DNA from: Rotaria sp. Silwood1
Lineage: Eukaryota; Rotifera; Eurotatoria; Philodinida; Philodinidae
Direction of reading: 5' to 3'
Assembly (NCBI GenBank): GCA_905250075.1
Contig: CAJNOP010000189.1
Coordinates: 143,526-207,525, forward strand
Length of the DNA: 64,000 nt
Made by a program: the position numbers and the translations under genes. Of this stretch, positions 24,192-34,599 are shown piece after piece; position 1 is the first letter of the stretch, and every line of letters starts with the position of its first letter. The notes under the pieces were generated by a model. That model did not search any database, was not told the origin of the DNA, and saw only the letters and a program-made list of their open reading frames with translations.

Positions 24192-24893
24192 ATTAATAAA
24201 GTGAAATCTTAAAAAAAATAACATCAAATATAAAATCTTCGGCATAAAGCTGATAAGCTTCATTTCGAAACTTTTAACAATATAATTTCTTGTATAATTC
24301 TAATTTATCAAAAATAATAAAGTTTAGTGGTCTACAAATAAAACAAGACATCACTTTATCACATTTACATGATTCATATGCCTATGAATCAAAGGAAAAA
24401 AAAAGTGAAAACTTTATCTAGTTCACATAAAGTTCGAAGTACGAGTGCAGTCGTACTTTTTCTCTCGCTTTGTTACTGCGTATGGCAAACAAACATTTAA
24501 TAGAAGAAAAAAAAAACTATTACGTATATACGTTTATGTTTACTATAAGATTGTTTATCATATTAAATGTAACGAAGCAGTTCAAATAACAGAAAAGTAC
24601 ACTACTACATATGAATAATGAATGTGCTAGAATCGAATTTTATTTCAATACACCATGCGACAATATCAAACTATCGTCACATTAAAATTTTACTTCATTT
24701 AAAGATATCTCTAAAAAAATACATAGTAGAAATTAACAACGTAATTAAGTTCGCTTCTAATAGCAAGCAGACGGTCATTGTAACAGTAATTACTTTTCAT
24801 CAGATCTATCAAGTCAACAGTCATTTAAATACCGTTTTAAAGTAGAAGAAAATATTGAATAACTCTCATTACATATCCTTTGTATCGTGCTAC
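24192..24893. other. Upstream region of the MDR gene
   Basis: AT-rich with no gene. A 16-base word TGCAGTCGTACTTTTT at 24446-24461, about 255 bp upstream of the MDR start, also occurs upstream of the pyruvate decarboxylase gene (47598-47613). Confidence 0.5.
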
Positions 24894-25133
24894 CAGAGAT
24901 GTCTATTGCGGCTGAAAATCTGTCGCTGCTACGATGGTATTCAAAAATATATTTCGAATTTCACTACTGTGACTGTATGAGCTAGAATTGTTGAGTCTCA
25001 GGGTGTTACATTTATAGATGCTGAAACTCTGGACAAATTAATACAGTTCCGAAGGTTCTGCAAAAAACACTGTCGCCACGATTATTGTTAAAACATCTCT
25101 CGCGCCTCTGCTACATCCGGATGGAAATATCTG
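24894..25133. mobile_element. Diverged hAT-like MITE, copy A
   Basis: The 240-bp element begins CAGAGATGTCTATTGCGG and ends near-complementary, ATGGAAATATCTG. It is flanked by 8-bp near-duplications, CGTGCTAC (24886-24893) and CGTGTTCC (25134-25141), with 6 of 8 bases equal. Interior stretches match copy B at 36982, for example ATTTCACTRCTGTGACT and CAGGGYGTT. There is no coding capacity. An 8-bp duplication and CAGAGATG ends point to the hAT superfamily. Confidence 0.75.
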
Positions 25134-25449
25134 CGTGTTCCATCCACACTTGATTATTTCTTAAAAACAGATATTTCGTCAATCATTGCTTCAAGCTTGG
25201 TAGAAATTAAAAAAAATTAAGAGCAACATAATGAATACTGTACAACAAAAGAATGGAAATTGAAAAAACAGTTTCTTCTTCATCTTTCATTTACATTATT
25301 CATGCATGTATATATAATTCATTGAAACTCGGAAATGATGTTGAAAAAAGCAAATAATTTTATTATGTGCAATCATAAAACTTCGATAAACGAAATGTTT
25401 TTTAAAGTTTATTAATTAAATTTTTCGAATTGAATATTGATGAAAAAAA

Positions 25450-26215
25450 TTCTTTTCTATAATTCTCTTCGATCGATTAATGTTAAATATATAATAGAAA
25501 TATTATTTATTATGCCTAATGTTTCAATGTATTGAACACGAAACACGCTACCGATAGCAAATAAAATTTCTTCTTCATCATGAAATATTGAAAATTTGGA
25601 AATATCAGCAAATGGTCAAAGATATTCACAATGTTGATTTATTTCAATGCAAAATCTTACTGGAATTACATCATTATTCTTTGTCCATGTATTTGCAAAG
25701 CAAAGTGCATTTGTAATGATTTAGTTGTTGATAAAAACGTATTGATTGATGTAATACTACCTTGAATCTGTTGAAAATATTCATATTCTATTTTAGACAT
25801 ATGTTGACGAAGATAGAACTTTTTCTATTTGTTGTTTTTCATATGAATTAAATATGGTTCTTTTGTTTATTTAATTCATGGAGTGGTGCATAAAGATCCG
25901 TAAGAAAATATCTCATTTTAAACATGGCATTGACATTACTTGATCGAAGTGCTTGATTAATTATTTGAAAAAGAAAACTATCACGTGAATACCATTGAAG
26001 AGCAGCATTTGAATGATACATTTGATCGAATGCATCAATTTCAGCAAGAACTTGTTCATTATCCTTATAGATTCGACGACATTCAACAAGCATTTCATCA
26101 CGAGATTCAGTTGTATGTGGAATACAAAGAAAAATATCGATTGTACATTGAGGATTTGTGTATTTTCATAGATCAAATCGAGCAAAACCTGTTTTTACCT
26201 TAATTAAACTCGCTC
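25450..26215 (-). pseudogene. Decayed mono-ADP-ribosyltransferase-like gene
   Basis: Minus-strand frames over this stretch read like a mono-ADP-ribosyltransferase of the large family I recall from bdelloid rotifers. In order, I see an N-terminal part with CTIDIFLC and CRRIYKDNEQ, then WYSRDSFLFQIINQALRSS and FKMRYFLTDLYAPL. Farther on are a FLSTT motif (the STS element) and EEEILFAIGSVFRV (the ExE element that binds NAD). Several stops and frame changes interrupt it (for example TGA within CEYL-stop-PFADIS), so it is not expressed as a full enzyme. The family match rests on motif order only. Confidence 0.5.
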
Positions 26216-28361
26216 CCACTTTTTTCTGTCACCAATTTCTACCCGTAAATTTTTCGATTTTCCTTGTCTGGGTGTGGGTACGGATGGGGTGTGGGTTGGT
26301 GGGTGTGAGTGGAACTCTTGTTAACTCACACCTATAACCACATCTACACCTACACCCACCCCAAATAAAGACTGAATTCACAAGATAACTTGAAGATCAG
26401 ATACAAGTGGGAAAAGATGTGAATGTTTTTATATATTGAAACAATAATAAATAGTTAACTCTATACTATCTACAATAGCTCAACGAGTGCTGTGTATTTC
26501 GACAATTAATATTTTAAAAATATCCTTTTTCGAACCATAGAGATACAACAAGAAGTCGTTTCATCATCAACCGAGTAATTAAGAAAAAGAACAAATAGTT
26601 GCACTTTGATGACACCAATGAGAAAAGCAAAAATTTCAAAAGAAGAAGATGATATCAATGTCGTGTAAGATAATCTTGATAATCGTGCTTTCAATGATAA
26701 TTATAAAGAAGCTGATCGTTGTCATAATGTAAGATGTAGTGAAAAATGAATGAATTTCCATAATTTTGTCGATAAATATTTGCTCTTTTTTTTTGTTTAT
26801 TATATACGAAAATAGTTATTGAAAGTAAAAGTTTGTTACACGAACACACTTTAGCGCATATAGAAATAGGACAAGTGAATTTTCAGGAATGGATATTTTT
26901 TTTTCCGTTTCAGTTCCCGTGTTCACGTCCTGAAATCTCCACGGGAATTCCTGTTCCCGATTCCCGTGGGAATCGGGACGGGAAAATAGGGGAAAAATTC
27001 ATTTCCGCAGGACTCTGCCACCCACACTCGCTGGAAAGGCATGAGTAAATGTTATATTCGTATTCTCTGGTTGTGTGGCAAAATATTGTATAGCATGATC
27101 AGTAAGTGACAATGCACGATTGGTAGAAGACGAAAGAGAATATGTATATTCAAATGTCATATCATTCTAATTAATTTTAGATGGACTTCCATTGACACTG
27201 TCTAATACGAATAGAACTTTACCACGATTTTGTGACAAATTCATTGATAAATAATTGTCAAATATGCAACTATATCACATTACGAAAAAGTCTCTGACAA
27301 ACTTCAACATTAAATAATTAACATTTTAAAAAGCTTTCAAAGACTTAATACTCTTTGACAACGTTTAATCAATTAAATAATTTCACTTTTATTTAATGAT
27401 TAATGATCATTTTGAATATTTTCAAATAAAACAATATTCAACTTACAACACTAATAAACATAACCATCGATTATAATAAAATCAATTTTCAATTATTTAC
27501 ATAAAATATTAATTAGAATTTTTTATGTCCGATATCATTATTTATTTAGAGTGAAACTGTGTTGAGCAACTAAACTAGTCATCGAAACTTTTTAAAACCT
27601 CTTTATTCCATTCCACATCTAAAATATTTCAACAGTGTCATATTCAATATTTTCATTTTATTCATAATTAATTTTTATCGAAAATTATCGTTATGCTTAG
27701 TATAATAAATCCATTAGTCATTCTCTTCTCTTCTTCAAATGTATAAAAATATTGTCCTCACGTGATCCTACGATAGGAATCTATTCATTTATTCACGTCA
27801 CATGTGTATGAGTAAGACAAACATGAAAATAGAAAATATTTCAAAAATGATTTATCTCCTTATTTCCATATATAGATTCATCATTTAAAAATAGTATAAA
27901 ATACAAGTGTAGATTTGACTAAAAATGGATATTGAGAAATTGTTATGGCAAGCGATTTCTTTACTACGATAATGAATGGCTTAGTCTAGCCCACCTCATG
28001 TCATCACGATGATAAGAGTATTGTATTCTCTTTCGTTCTGGTGTGGATGTGCTGGTATGATACTTTGATATTTGCTGACAGAATAAAAATATATCATATG
28101 AAATAGAGAGAATATATGTAACTAGAAAAATACGATGCTACTATTTCTAGAGAATTGATGTAGATAGATAAGTATGAGTAACTGCATGTAATAAAATAAT
28201 CGTAATAAGATCTGACGATTACTAATAAAAGATCTATTGGGTCATGTTTATTTTAAACTGATTATCCTATGTCACTCAACATATTAAATAAAATATTTCC
28301 GAATTGTTTCACTATAAATACAAGAGCATTTATATACGAGATCAGAACAAAAATCGTTAAC
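26216..28361. other. Intergenic stretch with a foldback and a GC hairpin
   Basis: It holds a telomere-like foldback at 26270-26362 and a short palindrome TCCCGATTCC CGTG GGAATCGGGA near 26957-26981 in an otherwise AT-rich sequence. Fragments with coding-like composition near 26530-26750 are not assignable. Confidence 0.45.
26270..26362. repeat. Telomere-like foldback
   Basis: The G-rich arm GGGTGTGGGTACGGATGGGG continues with GTGTGGGTTGGTGGGTGTG to about 26310. A short spacer with GTTAAC follows, then a C-rich arm ending TACACCTACACCCACCCC. Confidence 0.8.
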
Positions 28362-28634
28362 ATGGCTCGAACACTGACTGTCGTATTGATTGTCTTCGCT
28401 CTCATATTCGCATTGTGTAGTGTGTACATTTAAGTGAAACATTTTGAAGCTGTCTCTATCTATTTAATATTTTTAGTGATTAATGTTTCTGGTGATAGTT
28501 GTGGTCTACCATCGCGTACATGTGCTACTCAAGGAGTGACCGGATGCATTGAGAAATGCAGAATATGTGGATATGAAAACGGTTATTGTAAAAGAAAATT
28601 TTTGTTTTGGTCAGTTTGTAAATGTGCTATGTAA
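28362..28634 (+). CDS. Defensin-like secreted peptide with eight cysteines (CS-alpha-beta pattern)
   Basis: Two exons, 28362-28419 and 28477-28634, are separated by a 56-bp GT..AG intron in phase 1 and give 71 residues. Exon 1 is a classic signal peptide (MARTLTVVLIVFALIFALC). Exon 2 is a small basic Cys-rich domain. It has eight cysteines, including CxxxC (CIEKC) and a final CxC (CKC), the spacing expected of the Cys-stabilised alpha-beta fold of invertebrate and fungal defensins. Four disulfides would place it nearer to eight-Cys mollusc or plant-type defensins than six-Cys insect ones. The likely role is an extracellular antimicrobial peptide. A TATAAA-like sequence (CTATAAATAC near 28312) stands about 50 bp upstream. 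A different Cys-rich secreted family cannot be excluded. Confidence 0.72.
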
Positions 28635-30302
28635 TAATTTATATTCATTTATCTCTTTTAATAAAATATTCCAGCTAAACTCTGATTCATGTTTATCAAT
28701 GTACAAAAGGTTGAAAAAACTAGCGAGATAATTTGTATAAATAGTAGCCAAATCATCGTGAATTATTGATGAAAAAATAAAATAAATAAATGAGATGGTA
28801 CTCAAGATAAAATAGTTTTCTATAAAACAGCATTCGAACGTCAATCTTTAGAAAAAAACGGTATTTTTGCGTTTAAACGCATTTTCTCAAAACATTGTTT
28901 GAATGTATCTGCTTTATTCAGTTTTCTGTATTTACCACAAAGTTCGAATATTTCTTATATTGATATAATGAATAGATGATGAACTACTGTATTGAATCAT
29001 ATAGTTTACTTCTAATCTTCTTCATAATATTGATAAATTTTGAAAACCGGTGAAACAAAACTTTTGCACGTTTATTTTTCCGTGATATATTTAATGATGA
29101 AAATTGTTTTAGGTAGAAAATATTCATCTAAATTAAACAGGCAAAAAATCTAAAATGAAACTGTTTTTAAATAGAGGAGAATATTGAATTTTAGTCGTAA
29201 AATTTTGGTTTATATTCTTTCAGTTAGAAAAAAGCCAGTTTATATTAATAAATACTCTATTCAGATTGATCAACGAACAAACTTTAACCTGTTTAAACAT
29301 CCACGAAAACAAATGTTTCCAAAGTTCAGTAAAAAGATAATGAATAAACTCGATGAAAAATATCTATTTGACTAGAGAAAGAAATAATCTATAATTCTAT
29401 GTTTTCAAAGTGACACGAAGCGAATAAAGATAAGTTGCTTTGTTTGTTTTTGATTTTCCCGATGAATACTTGTGTTAGTCAATCATTGGATGGAATAAAT
29501 CATAATATGGATTTTTGAAATCAATAAAAGGAGCATGTTGCGTAGATTGATGAGTTGCTCGACTCTTCTGTTGCTTTATACAGTTAACGACACTGTAGCA
29601 AAAAAAGAGAAATAGACTGTTTCGTTACTGTAGTATTCATTTTATTGTGAACACAATGACAAACTTGAGGAGTATCGTTCCCGCTATCCTCGGTGTACGA
29701 TATTCACAAAACAGTTCTATCACTCCCGTTGTCTCTACTATACATAGAACACGAGTTTATATACGAAAGAAGTGAGAAGAGAGCACAGATAGAACGGTCA
29801 GCTACTGTCGGTCATCAAGTCAGAGCGTCTAACCGCGTTGTGACCGAATGCTCTCACATCAATCAACTAATAGAATATGTACATACGTAGTGATCCTATT
29901 TATCGGCATAGATACTAATGATTGAGAGAGTTGTATTCGGTCATAAAACGAATCGACCAGGAAAATTACGAAAAAGCCTTTTTTCCCAATTTTAAAAGTG
30001 AAAATTTGCTATATTTTCATGTTTTATCCTCTTTTTTAGTTTTTTTTTTGATAAACAGTCGGTTTCGGTTATAAAGCAAATCCATTAAGGAAAAGTTGAG
30101 TAGTGACCTAAAATAATCTAGATCTCGATTACTCCGTTATTTAAAATTGTATCATTCAGTCGTAGAAAGTTAAAATTCTTTCTAGATAGATTTACTATTA
30201 TTTATATTAGTGAGTCATATATCGGTGTCAGTGAGTAATTTTGAGGATCACAAAATGTACATCCTTGAAATAGAATAAATTAATGAAAAATATCTTCATA
30301 TT

Positions 30303-30384
30303 GGGGTGGGTGTGTAGATGGGTGGCTGTGGGTGGCATGGGTGTGTTTAAAAACAATCTAACATCCACATCCGCACACCCCTCC
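30303..30384. repeat. Telomere-like foldback
   Basis: The G-rich arm GGGGTGGGTGTGTAGATGGG continues with GGCTGTGGGTGG and GGGTGTG, then an A-rich spacer and ACATCCACATCCGCACACCC. Confidence 0.75.
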
Positions 30385-30947
30385 TTCTTGACAACTTATG
30401 ATTCTTGAAAACGGCGCAATTGATCAAGCTCAAATTTTCAACATAGATAGAATGCTAGAAAAAAAACAAATACATGTTTGATGAAAACAAAATTTTGAAC
30501 CAGACTTTGCAAGTTTTTTTGCAACACGAAAGATGTTCTTAGATCTGTTTAGTGACATATTACAATATTAAGCAAATTTTATCACCTTGTGTCGAAAATT
30601 CTTTGAAAGATGGTTAACTTTGTATCTTAGAAATAAACTTAACATTTTTTCAAAAATCTGATCTTTTTAGTAACCTAAACACATAAAGATCCGCATTCAA
30701 ACTAACGCGTTCTCGCTTCAAAAAACGTTGTAAGTACGGATAGCAAAGTGACAAAATAAAAACAGATGACTTTACCTTTGAAGAATACTTTCGGCGATCA
30801 ATGATGAAAATTTAATCTAATTGAACGCTGTTTGATAAAGAATCGAACCATAGCAGAAAGCAGCTTTCTAAAACAATAGCATGTTTTAAAAAACTTCCGA
30901 AATCTAATGAAAACAGTTCTTTTTCAAACATGTATGTGTATTTTTAT

Positions 30948-31049
30948 GGATGTGGGATGTGAGTGTGGGTGTGGGTGTGGGGTGTGGGTGGGTGTGAGTG
31001 TGGGGTATGGTGGTCTTCTTTTCAAAAACACTATCACTCACACCCACAT
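30948..31049. repeat. Telomere-like foldback with the longest uninterrupted G-rich arm
   Basis: From 30966 the plus strand carries GTGGGTGTGGGTGTGGGGTG and continues GTGGGTGGGTGTG. This includes runs of three to four G spaced by 1-4 bases, matching the usual G-quadruplex pattern. The C-rich arm CACTCACACCCACATC is much shorter. Confidence 0.85.
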
Positions 31050-31150
31050 CTGATCTCATCTTACGGAAAATGTCGTAAGCAAGGTTTCTGTTGTTATTTC
31101 TGTGAAGTTCCCATCAAATGCATGAGCACGATTTATTTTGTTTCAAAAAG

Positions 31151-32190
31151 CTACCAAGAGGACTAATGTTTGTCACTCAAAAGTACGTACCATACGTACT
31201 TTTTCTATTATGTCAGCAAGGATTTCAGTGCTTCTTTTAGTCACATTCACATCCGCCTGTAGTTTATTTCGATCAAAGTAATAACCGTTACGTCACCGAA
31301 TCCATTCTGTTAAATGTGGATTTTGTTGCAAATGATCGACCATAGTTCTGTCGTCTTCCGAAGCTATTAAATCTAAATGTGTTAGAATTAATATACATTT
31401 TCGTTCAATAGTCTATTCATCAAAACGTTTTTTAGCTGTTGAAAAAATGAATTGATATCAATTTCATTCGACTGTATGTCACTGGAGATAATGATTAACC
31501 CGTTCGCGCTGGGTGTCCCATATATGGGACAGTAACATTTTCCTTCTGATACATGTATCAAAATGTATTCGAAGTCCAGTTTCATGCTTCCATTTATTTG
31601 ATATCTTGCTCTGCATTGTTTGCGTGCTATACAAACTGCAGATCGAAGAGAATATTGTCTTTCTGACTTTCGACTGAAAATGGTTTTGTAGCTTCTGGAA
31701 GAATTCGACATTCCTAAATCGGGTCGCACTAGAGGATAACCAACAGAGACCCCCATGCGCATGACTGCACGACACTTTTCATCAAAAGCGAAAAGCTCCA
31801 TGGATGGATGAAGACCTTGCTTCATTTGTAACCACACAATCCTTAGTCCAAAGTAGGAAACAAAAACGCGGTACGAGCGCAGGACATGCAATGTTGGGTT
31901 ATACATAGCGTCCTACTTCGAGACTTATCATATATTGAAATACTTCTAATGAGAACTATATTATCCATGATGAAGCCCGTTGACTGTATAGGATTTCCAG
32001 CAATAAACAAGATTGCTTTAACTTTCAGACGCTCAAGCTCTTTCATCAAGTGTAATAAGAGGTACTTTCTCATTAAATACATTCGATTTTCTTACAGAAA
32101 ATAACCACGGTACGAAAGGGTTAAAACATTCAATACGCCATAATGATCGAGCTTGTTGATAAGCAGCACCACTTTTGATAAATAAACTAA
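31151..32190 (-). pseudogene. Decayed gene of unknown function split by a piggyBac-like element
   Basis: On the minus strand an exon-like frame begins after TATTTTAG near 32188 (contains KSGAAYQQARSLWRIECF). It is cut at a TTAA where the 622-bp element sits. On the other side a frame resumes after TTTTTTCAACAG (near 31435) with KCILILTHLDLIASEDD and, after a further stop, RNGYYFDRNKLQADVN. Two or more in-frame stops show it is dead. The THLD and hydrophobic strand before it recall a P-loop GTPase G4 region, but this is weak and I do not name a family. Confidence 0.4.
31499..32120. mobile_element. piggyBac-like non-autonomous element flanked by TTAA
   Basis: The element starts CCCGTTCGCGCTGGG and ends CCACGGTACGAAAGGG, giving imperfect terminal inverted repeats of about 16 bp that begin CCC. 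TTAA stands at both borders (31495-31498 and 32121-32124), the hallmark piggyBac target. Just inside the left end is a perfect 18-bp palindrome TGTCCCATATATGGGACA (31514-31531). Open frames inside (minus, 31843-32082 and part of 31388-31906) resemble no transposase I know, so it is non-autonomous. Confidence 0.72.
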
Positions 32191-32199
32191 AATAGACAA

Positions 32200-33000
32200 A
32201 TAAATATTTTTTTAATTACATCATATTCTTCATACAAAGTAAAAGGGAGTAAAAAATGTTCTGTGAACGCCCAACGTAAAAGAGCTCAATCTCTCTAGCC
32301 ACAATTGAATTTCGCTCAAATTTTCTTTAAATCCGTAACGCAAAGATCTCCGCCGCCTTTTACAGACATACTTAAAGGGTTGAAACTCTTCAACAACTTT
32401 TGTTCTGCTAATCTAACCAGTATTCCGCATGAGTTCAAGGTTTGTGATTCGAATCGGACTCTGGCATTGAGATCAGTTTTCTCAATCTTTCTTTATTTCC
32501 TGGTTGAAAATAATTTATATGCCCTTGATATTTCACCAATATTCCATAGTTGAGATAATCATATTATCTGATAAAATTTATTTTTGTTTTCTATCTGTTC
32601 TTCTGTATGCAACCTGCGATCTATCTACCATCATTAAATAGACAAAGCACTTTCTATACATCATTGTCTGATGTCAATAAAAAAAAAATCGGTGACGTAA
32701 AGGAAAAAATCATGCTGTATATACAATTTGTTGTTCTACTAAGTTTTCCACACTCTCTTAGAGGCCTTCAAAAACAAACATTCAAAATGCCTTCTACTTA
32801 TACAACATGTTTAGACTGTAGATGCGACCCGATTATAGTAATCTTTTCTGCGGATGTCCCAGGACACTCAATTAAGTATCAGCACGAAAGATATAGGATA
32901 AACAGAAGCGACAACACCTACATATCCAATGCTAACACTTAATAGAGCTTTCAGAGAAATCTTGAATAAACATCTAATCGATCCAAGCTAAGGTTAATTA
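32200..33000. other. Spacer between two decayed minus-strand genes
   Basis: Plus-strand open frames at 32305-32553 and 32607-32942 have no recognised domain. I see no splice partners for them. Confidence 0.4.
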
Positions 33001-33009
33001 TTACTTACA

Positions 33010-34535
33010 TGACCCGACTCAAGTCAGACACTCCTTGATACTTTTAGTGATAATAGATTTTTGAGAACGATTTGTTCTCTCAATATTCCTACATATTCTT
33101 GTAGACCACTATCTCGTCGAGCTGCATTGACCCATATAAAAATATCTCAATTGGTTTTTTGTAAACTTTCAAAATGAAAGCAATTCTCATGAAATAAATT
33201 ACCTTCCAGAATCATCAGTTGTTTGTGATTCTGATAGTGATGGTGTTGTTATACAATGATCCATATTACCATGTATTAATCATAGAACATCACCACCAAG
33301 AACAAATCCTAATTTTTCAATAAAAATATTTGTTTTATATACTTAATCATATATATATATTTCTCAAAATCTGAAGTTTATACACATGCTACACTTCTCA
33401 ATATTGGTACAAGACTCCATACTTGCTGACGAAATGATGCATTGACTTGACTACGTTCACTTGTTGACATATAGGCATTCTAAACAAAAACTAACAAAGA
33501 GTTTTTTTTTTCTTAGAGAAAAACTAAAGTTACTTGCGAGATAACGTTCAAAAAGAAACTGAAACGAAAATAATATCATCATTAAAGCACAGCCTTTTGC
33601 CTTCGCTTCTTTGTTTTGATGCTGAATGAATGTTCCACCAACAAGATTCGCCTGAAAAAAAAAACGAAAATGATTTATCATATTAAACATTTATTTTTTT
33701 AAATTTATATTTACTTTGTGCATTTTCTTTTAAGCCGACATCAAAAGGAAGTTTGGCATTCGATGTACTAGTTGATAAACAACTCAAGTACTAAAAGAAC
33801 AATCTATATACATATAAGTTTTCTTTTCTTGTTAAGTTTCTATTAAGCAAAATTGAAAATGAAATGATAGTATAGGGTATGATTTTTTTTATGTGGCATA
33901 TCGTCTTTTTACATAAATTGATGATGATTTTCGCATAAAAAGGAAGACTTTTTAGAAAATAACAGTAAACTCTGATATGAGCTTTTAAATATAAAAGAAT
34001 TAAGCCTTTTAACGGAAAGTCTATAGAGAATTATGGTTAGTTGAATAAGCTATTCTTGACCTTTGTTTGTTTAATGTTTCGAAAAGGTCATAACAAAACT
34101 GAAAAACTTTAGTGTAGCTTTTTTTCTACAACTACGAGATTCGAATATATATGATCCAAGATTAATTATTGAAAGAACAAAGTCTTAAATTTAAAAACTA
34201 CCATTTGACTACGATAATGTTGAAGAAGAATTACATGACCATATAATAATGCTCGAAAAGTTTGTCCATCTTGAGTTGCTGATAACTAAGAGGAAAAGAG
34301 TCATTTTTGTTTCTATTTTTATTTTTAACTTTTATTACTTGTTCAGTTGAAGTTCTATTAAGCATTTCTAGCAAAGCTCGTACTGATACAGATACGCAAC
34401 TTAAAAATATATGATCTTCGTAGAAATATATTCATTTGAACAAAAAACAAAATAAAAAATTTTATTACCGCGTGTATAAACTGAATATCATCAGCTTCAG
34501 CACCCATCATTTGTTCATCAGTCATTTTATCTATG
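33010..34535 (-). pseudogene. Decayed multi-exon gene of unknown function
   Basis: At least eight exon-like blocks follow one another on the minus strand with good splice signals. They lie at about 34530-34462 (starting MTDEQMMGAEADDIQF), 34401-34347, 34288-34203, 33772-33712, 33656-33540, 33480-33382, 33330-33198 and 33160-33010. Examples of content are [60 protein letters not shown] and FIWVNAARRDSGLQEY. A TGA interrupts one block (GGDVL-stop-LIHGN) and the first two blocks do not join in frame. I do not recognise the family. It was once a sizeable, probably helical protein. Confidence 0.42.
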
Positions 34536-34599
34536 TATATGTATAACTATTTATATCATCATTACTATAATGATCATTCAAATCTATAATTAATAAAAA

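Larger units (their letters stand above)
28635..31150. other. Intergenic stretch with two foldbacks
   Basis: No gene is supported; the open frames at 29184-29375 and 29693-29890 have no domain or splice partner. Two telomere-like foldbacks lie at 30303-30384 and 30948-31049. Confidence 0.5.

Noticed and set aside
31151-31440. Calling the THLD-containing remnant an AIG1/GIMAP GTPase
   Set aside because: Only a G4-like motif is visible; no P-loop (GxxxxGKS/T) was found nearby, so the family cannot be claimed.
13098-33280. Possible reassignment of TGA to tryptophan, since several broken genes have TGA where Trp is expected
   Set aside because: Intact genes here use TGG for Trp (for example betC and pdc), and the CAP gene ends in TGA. 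The TGAs sit only in genes that carry other lesions.
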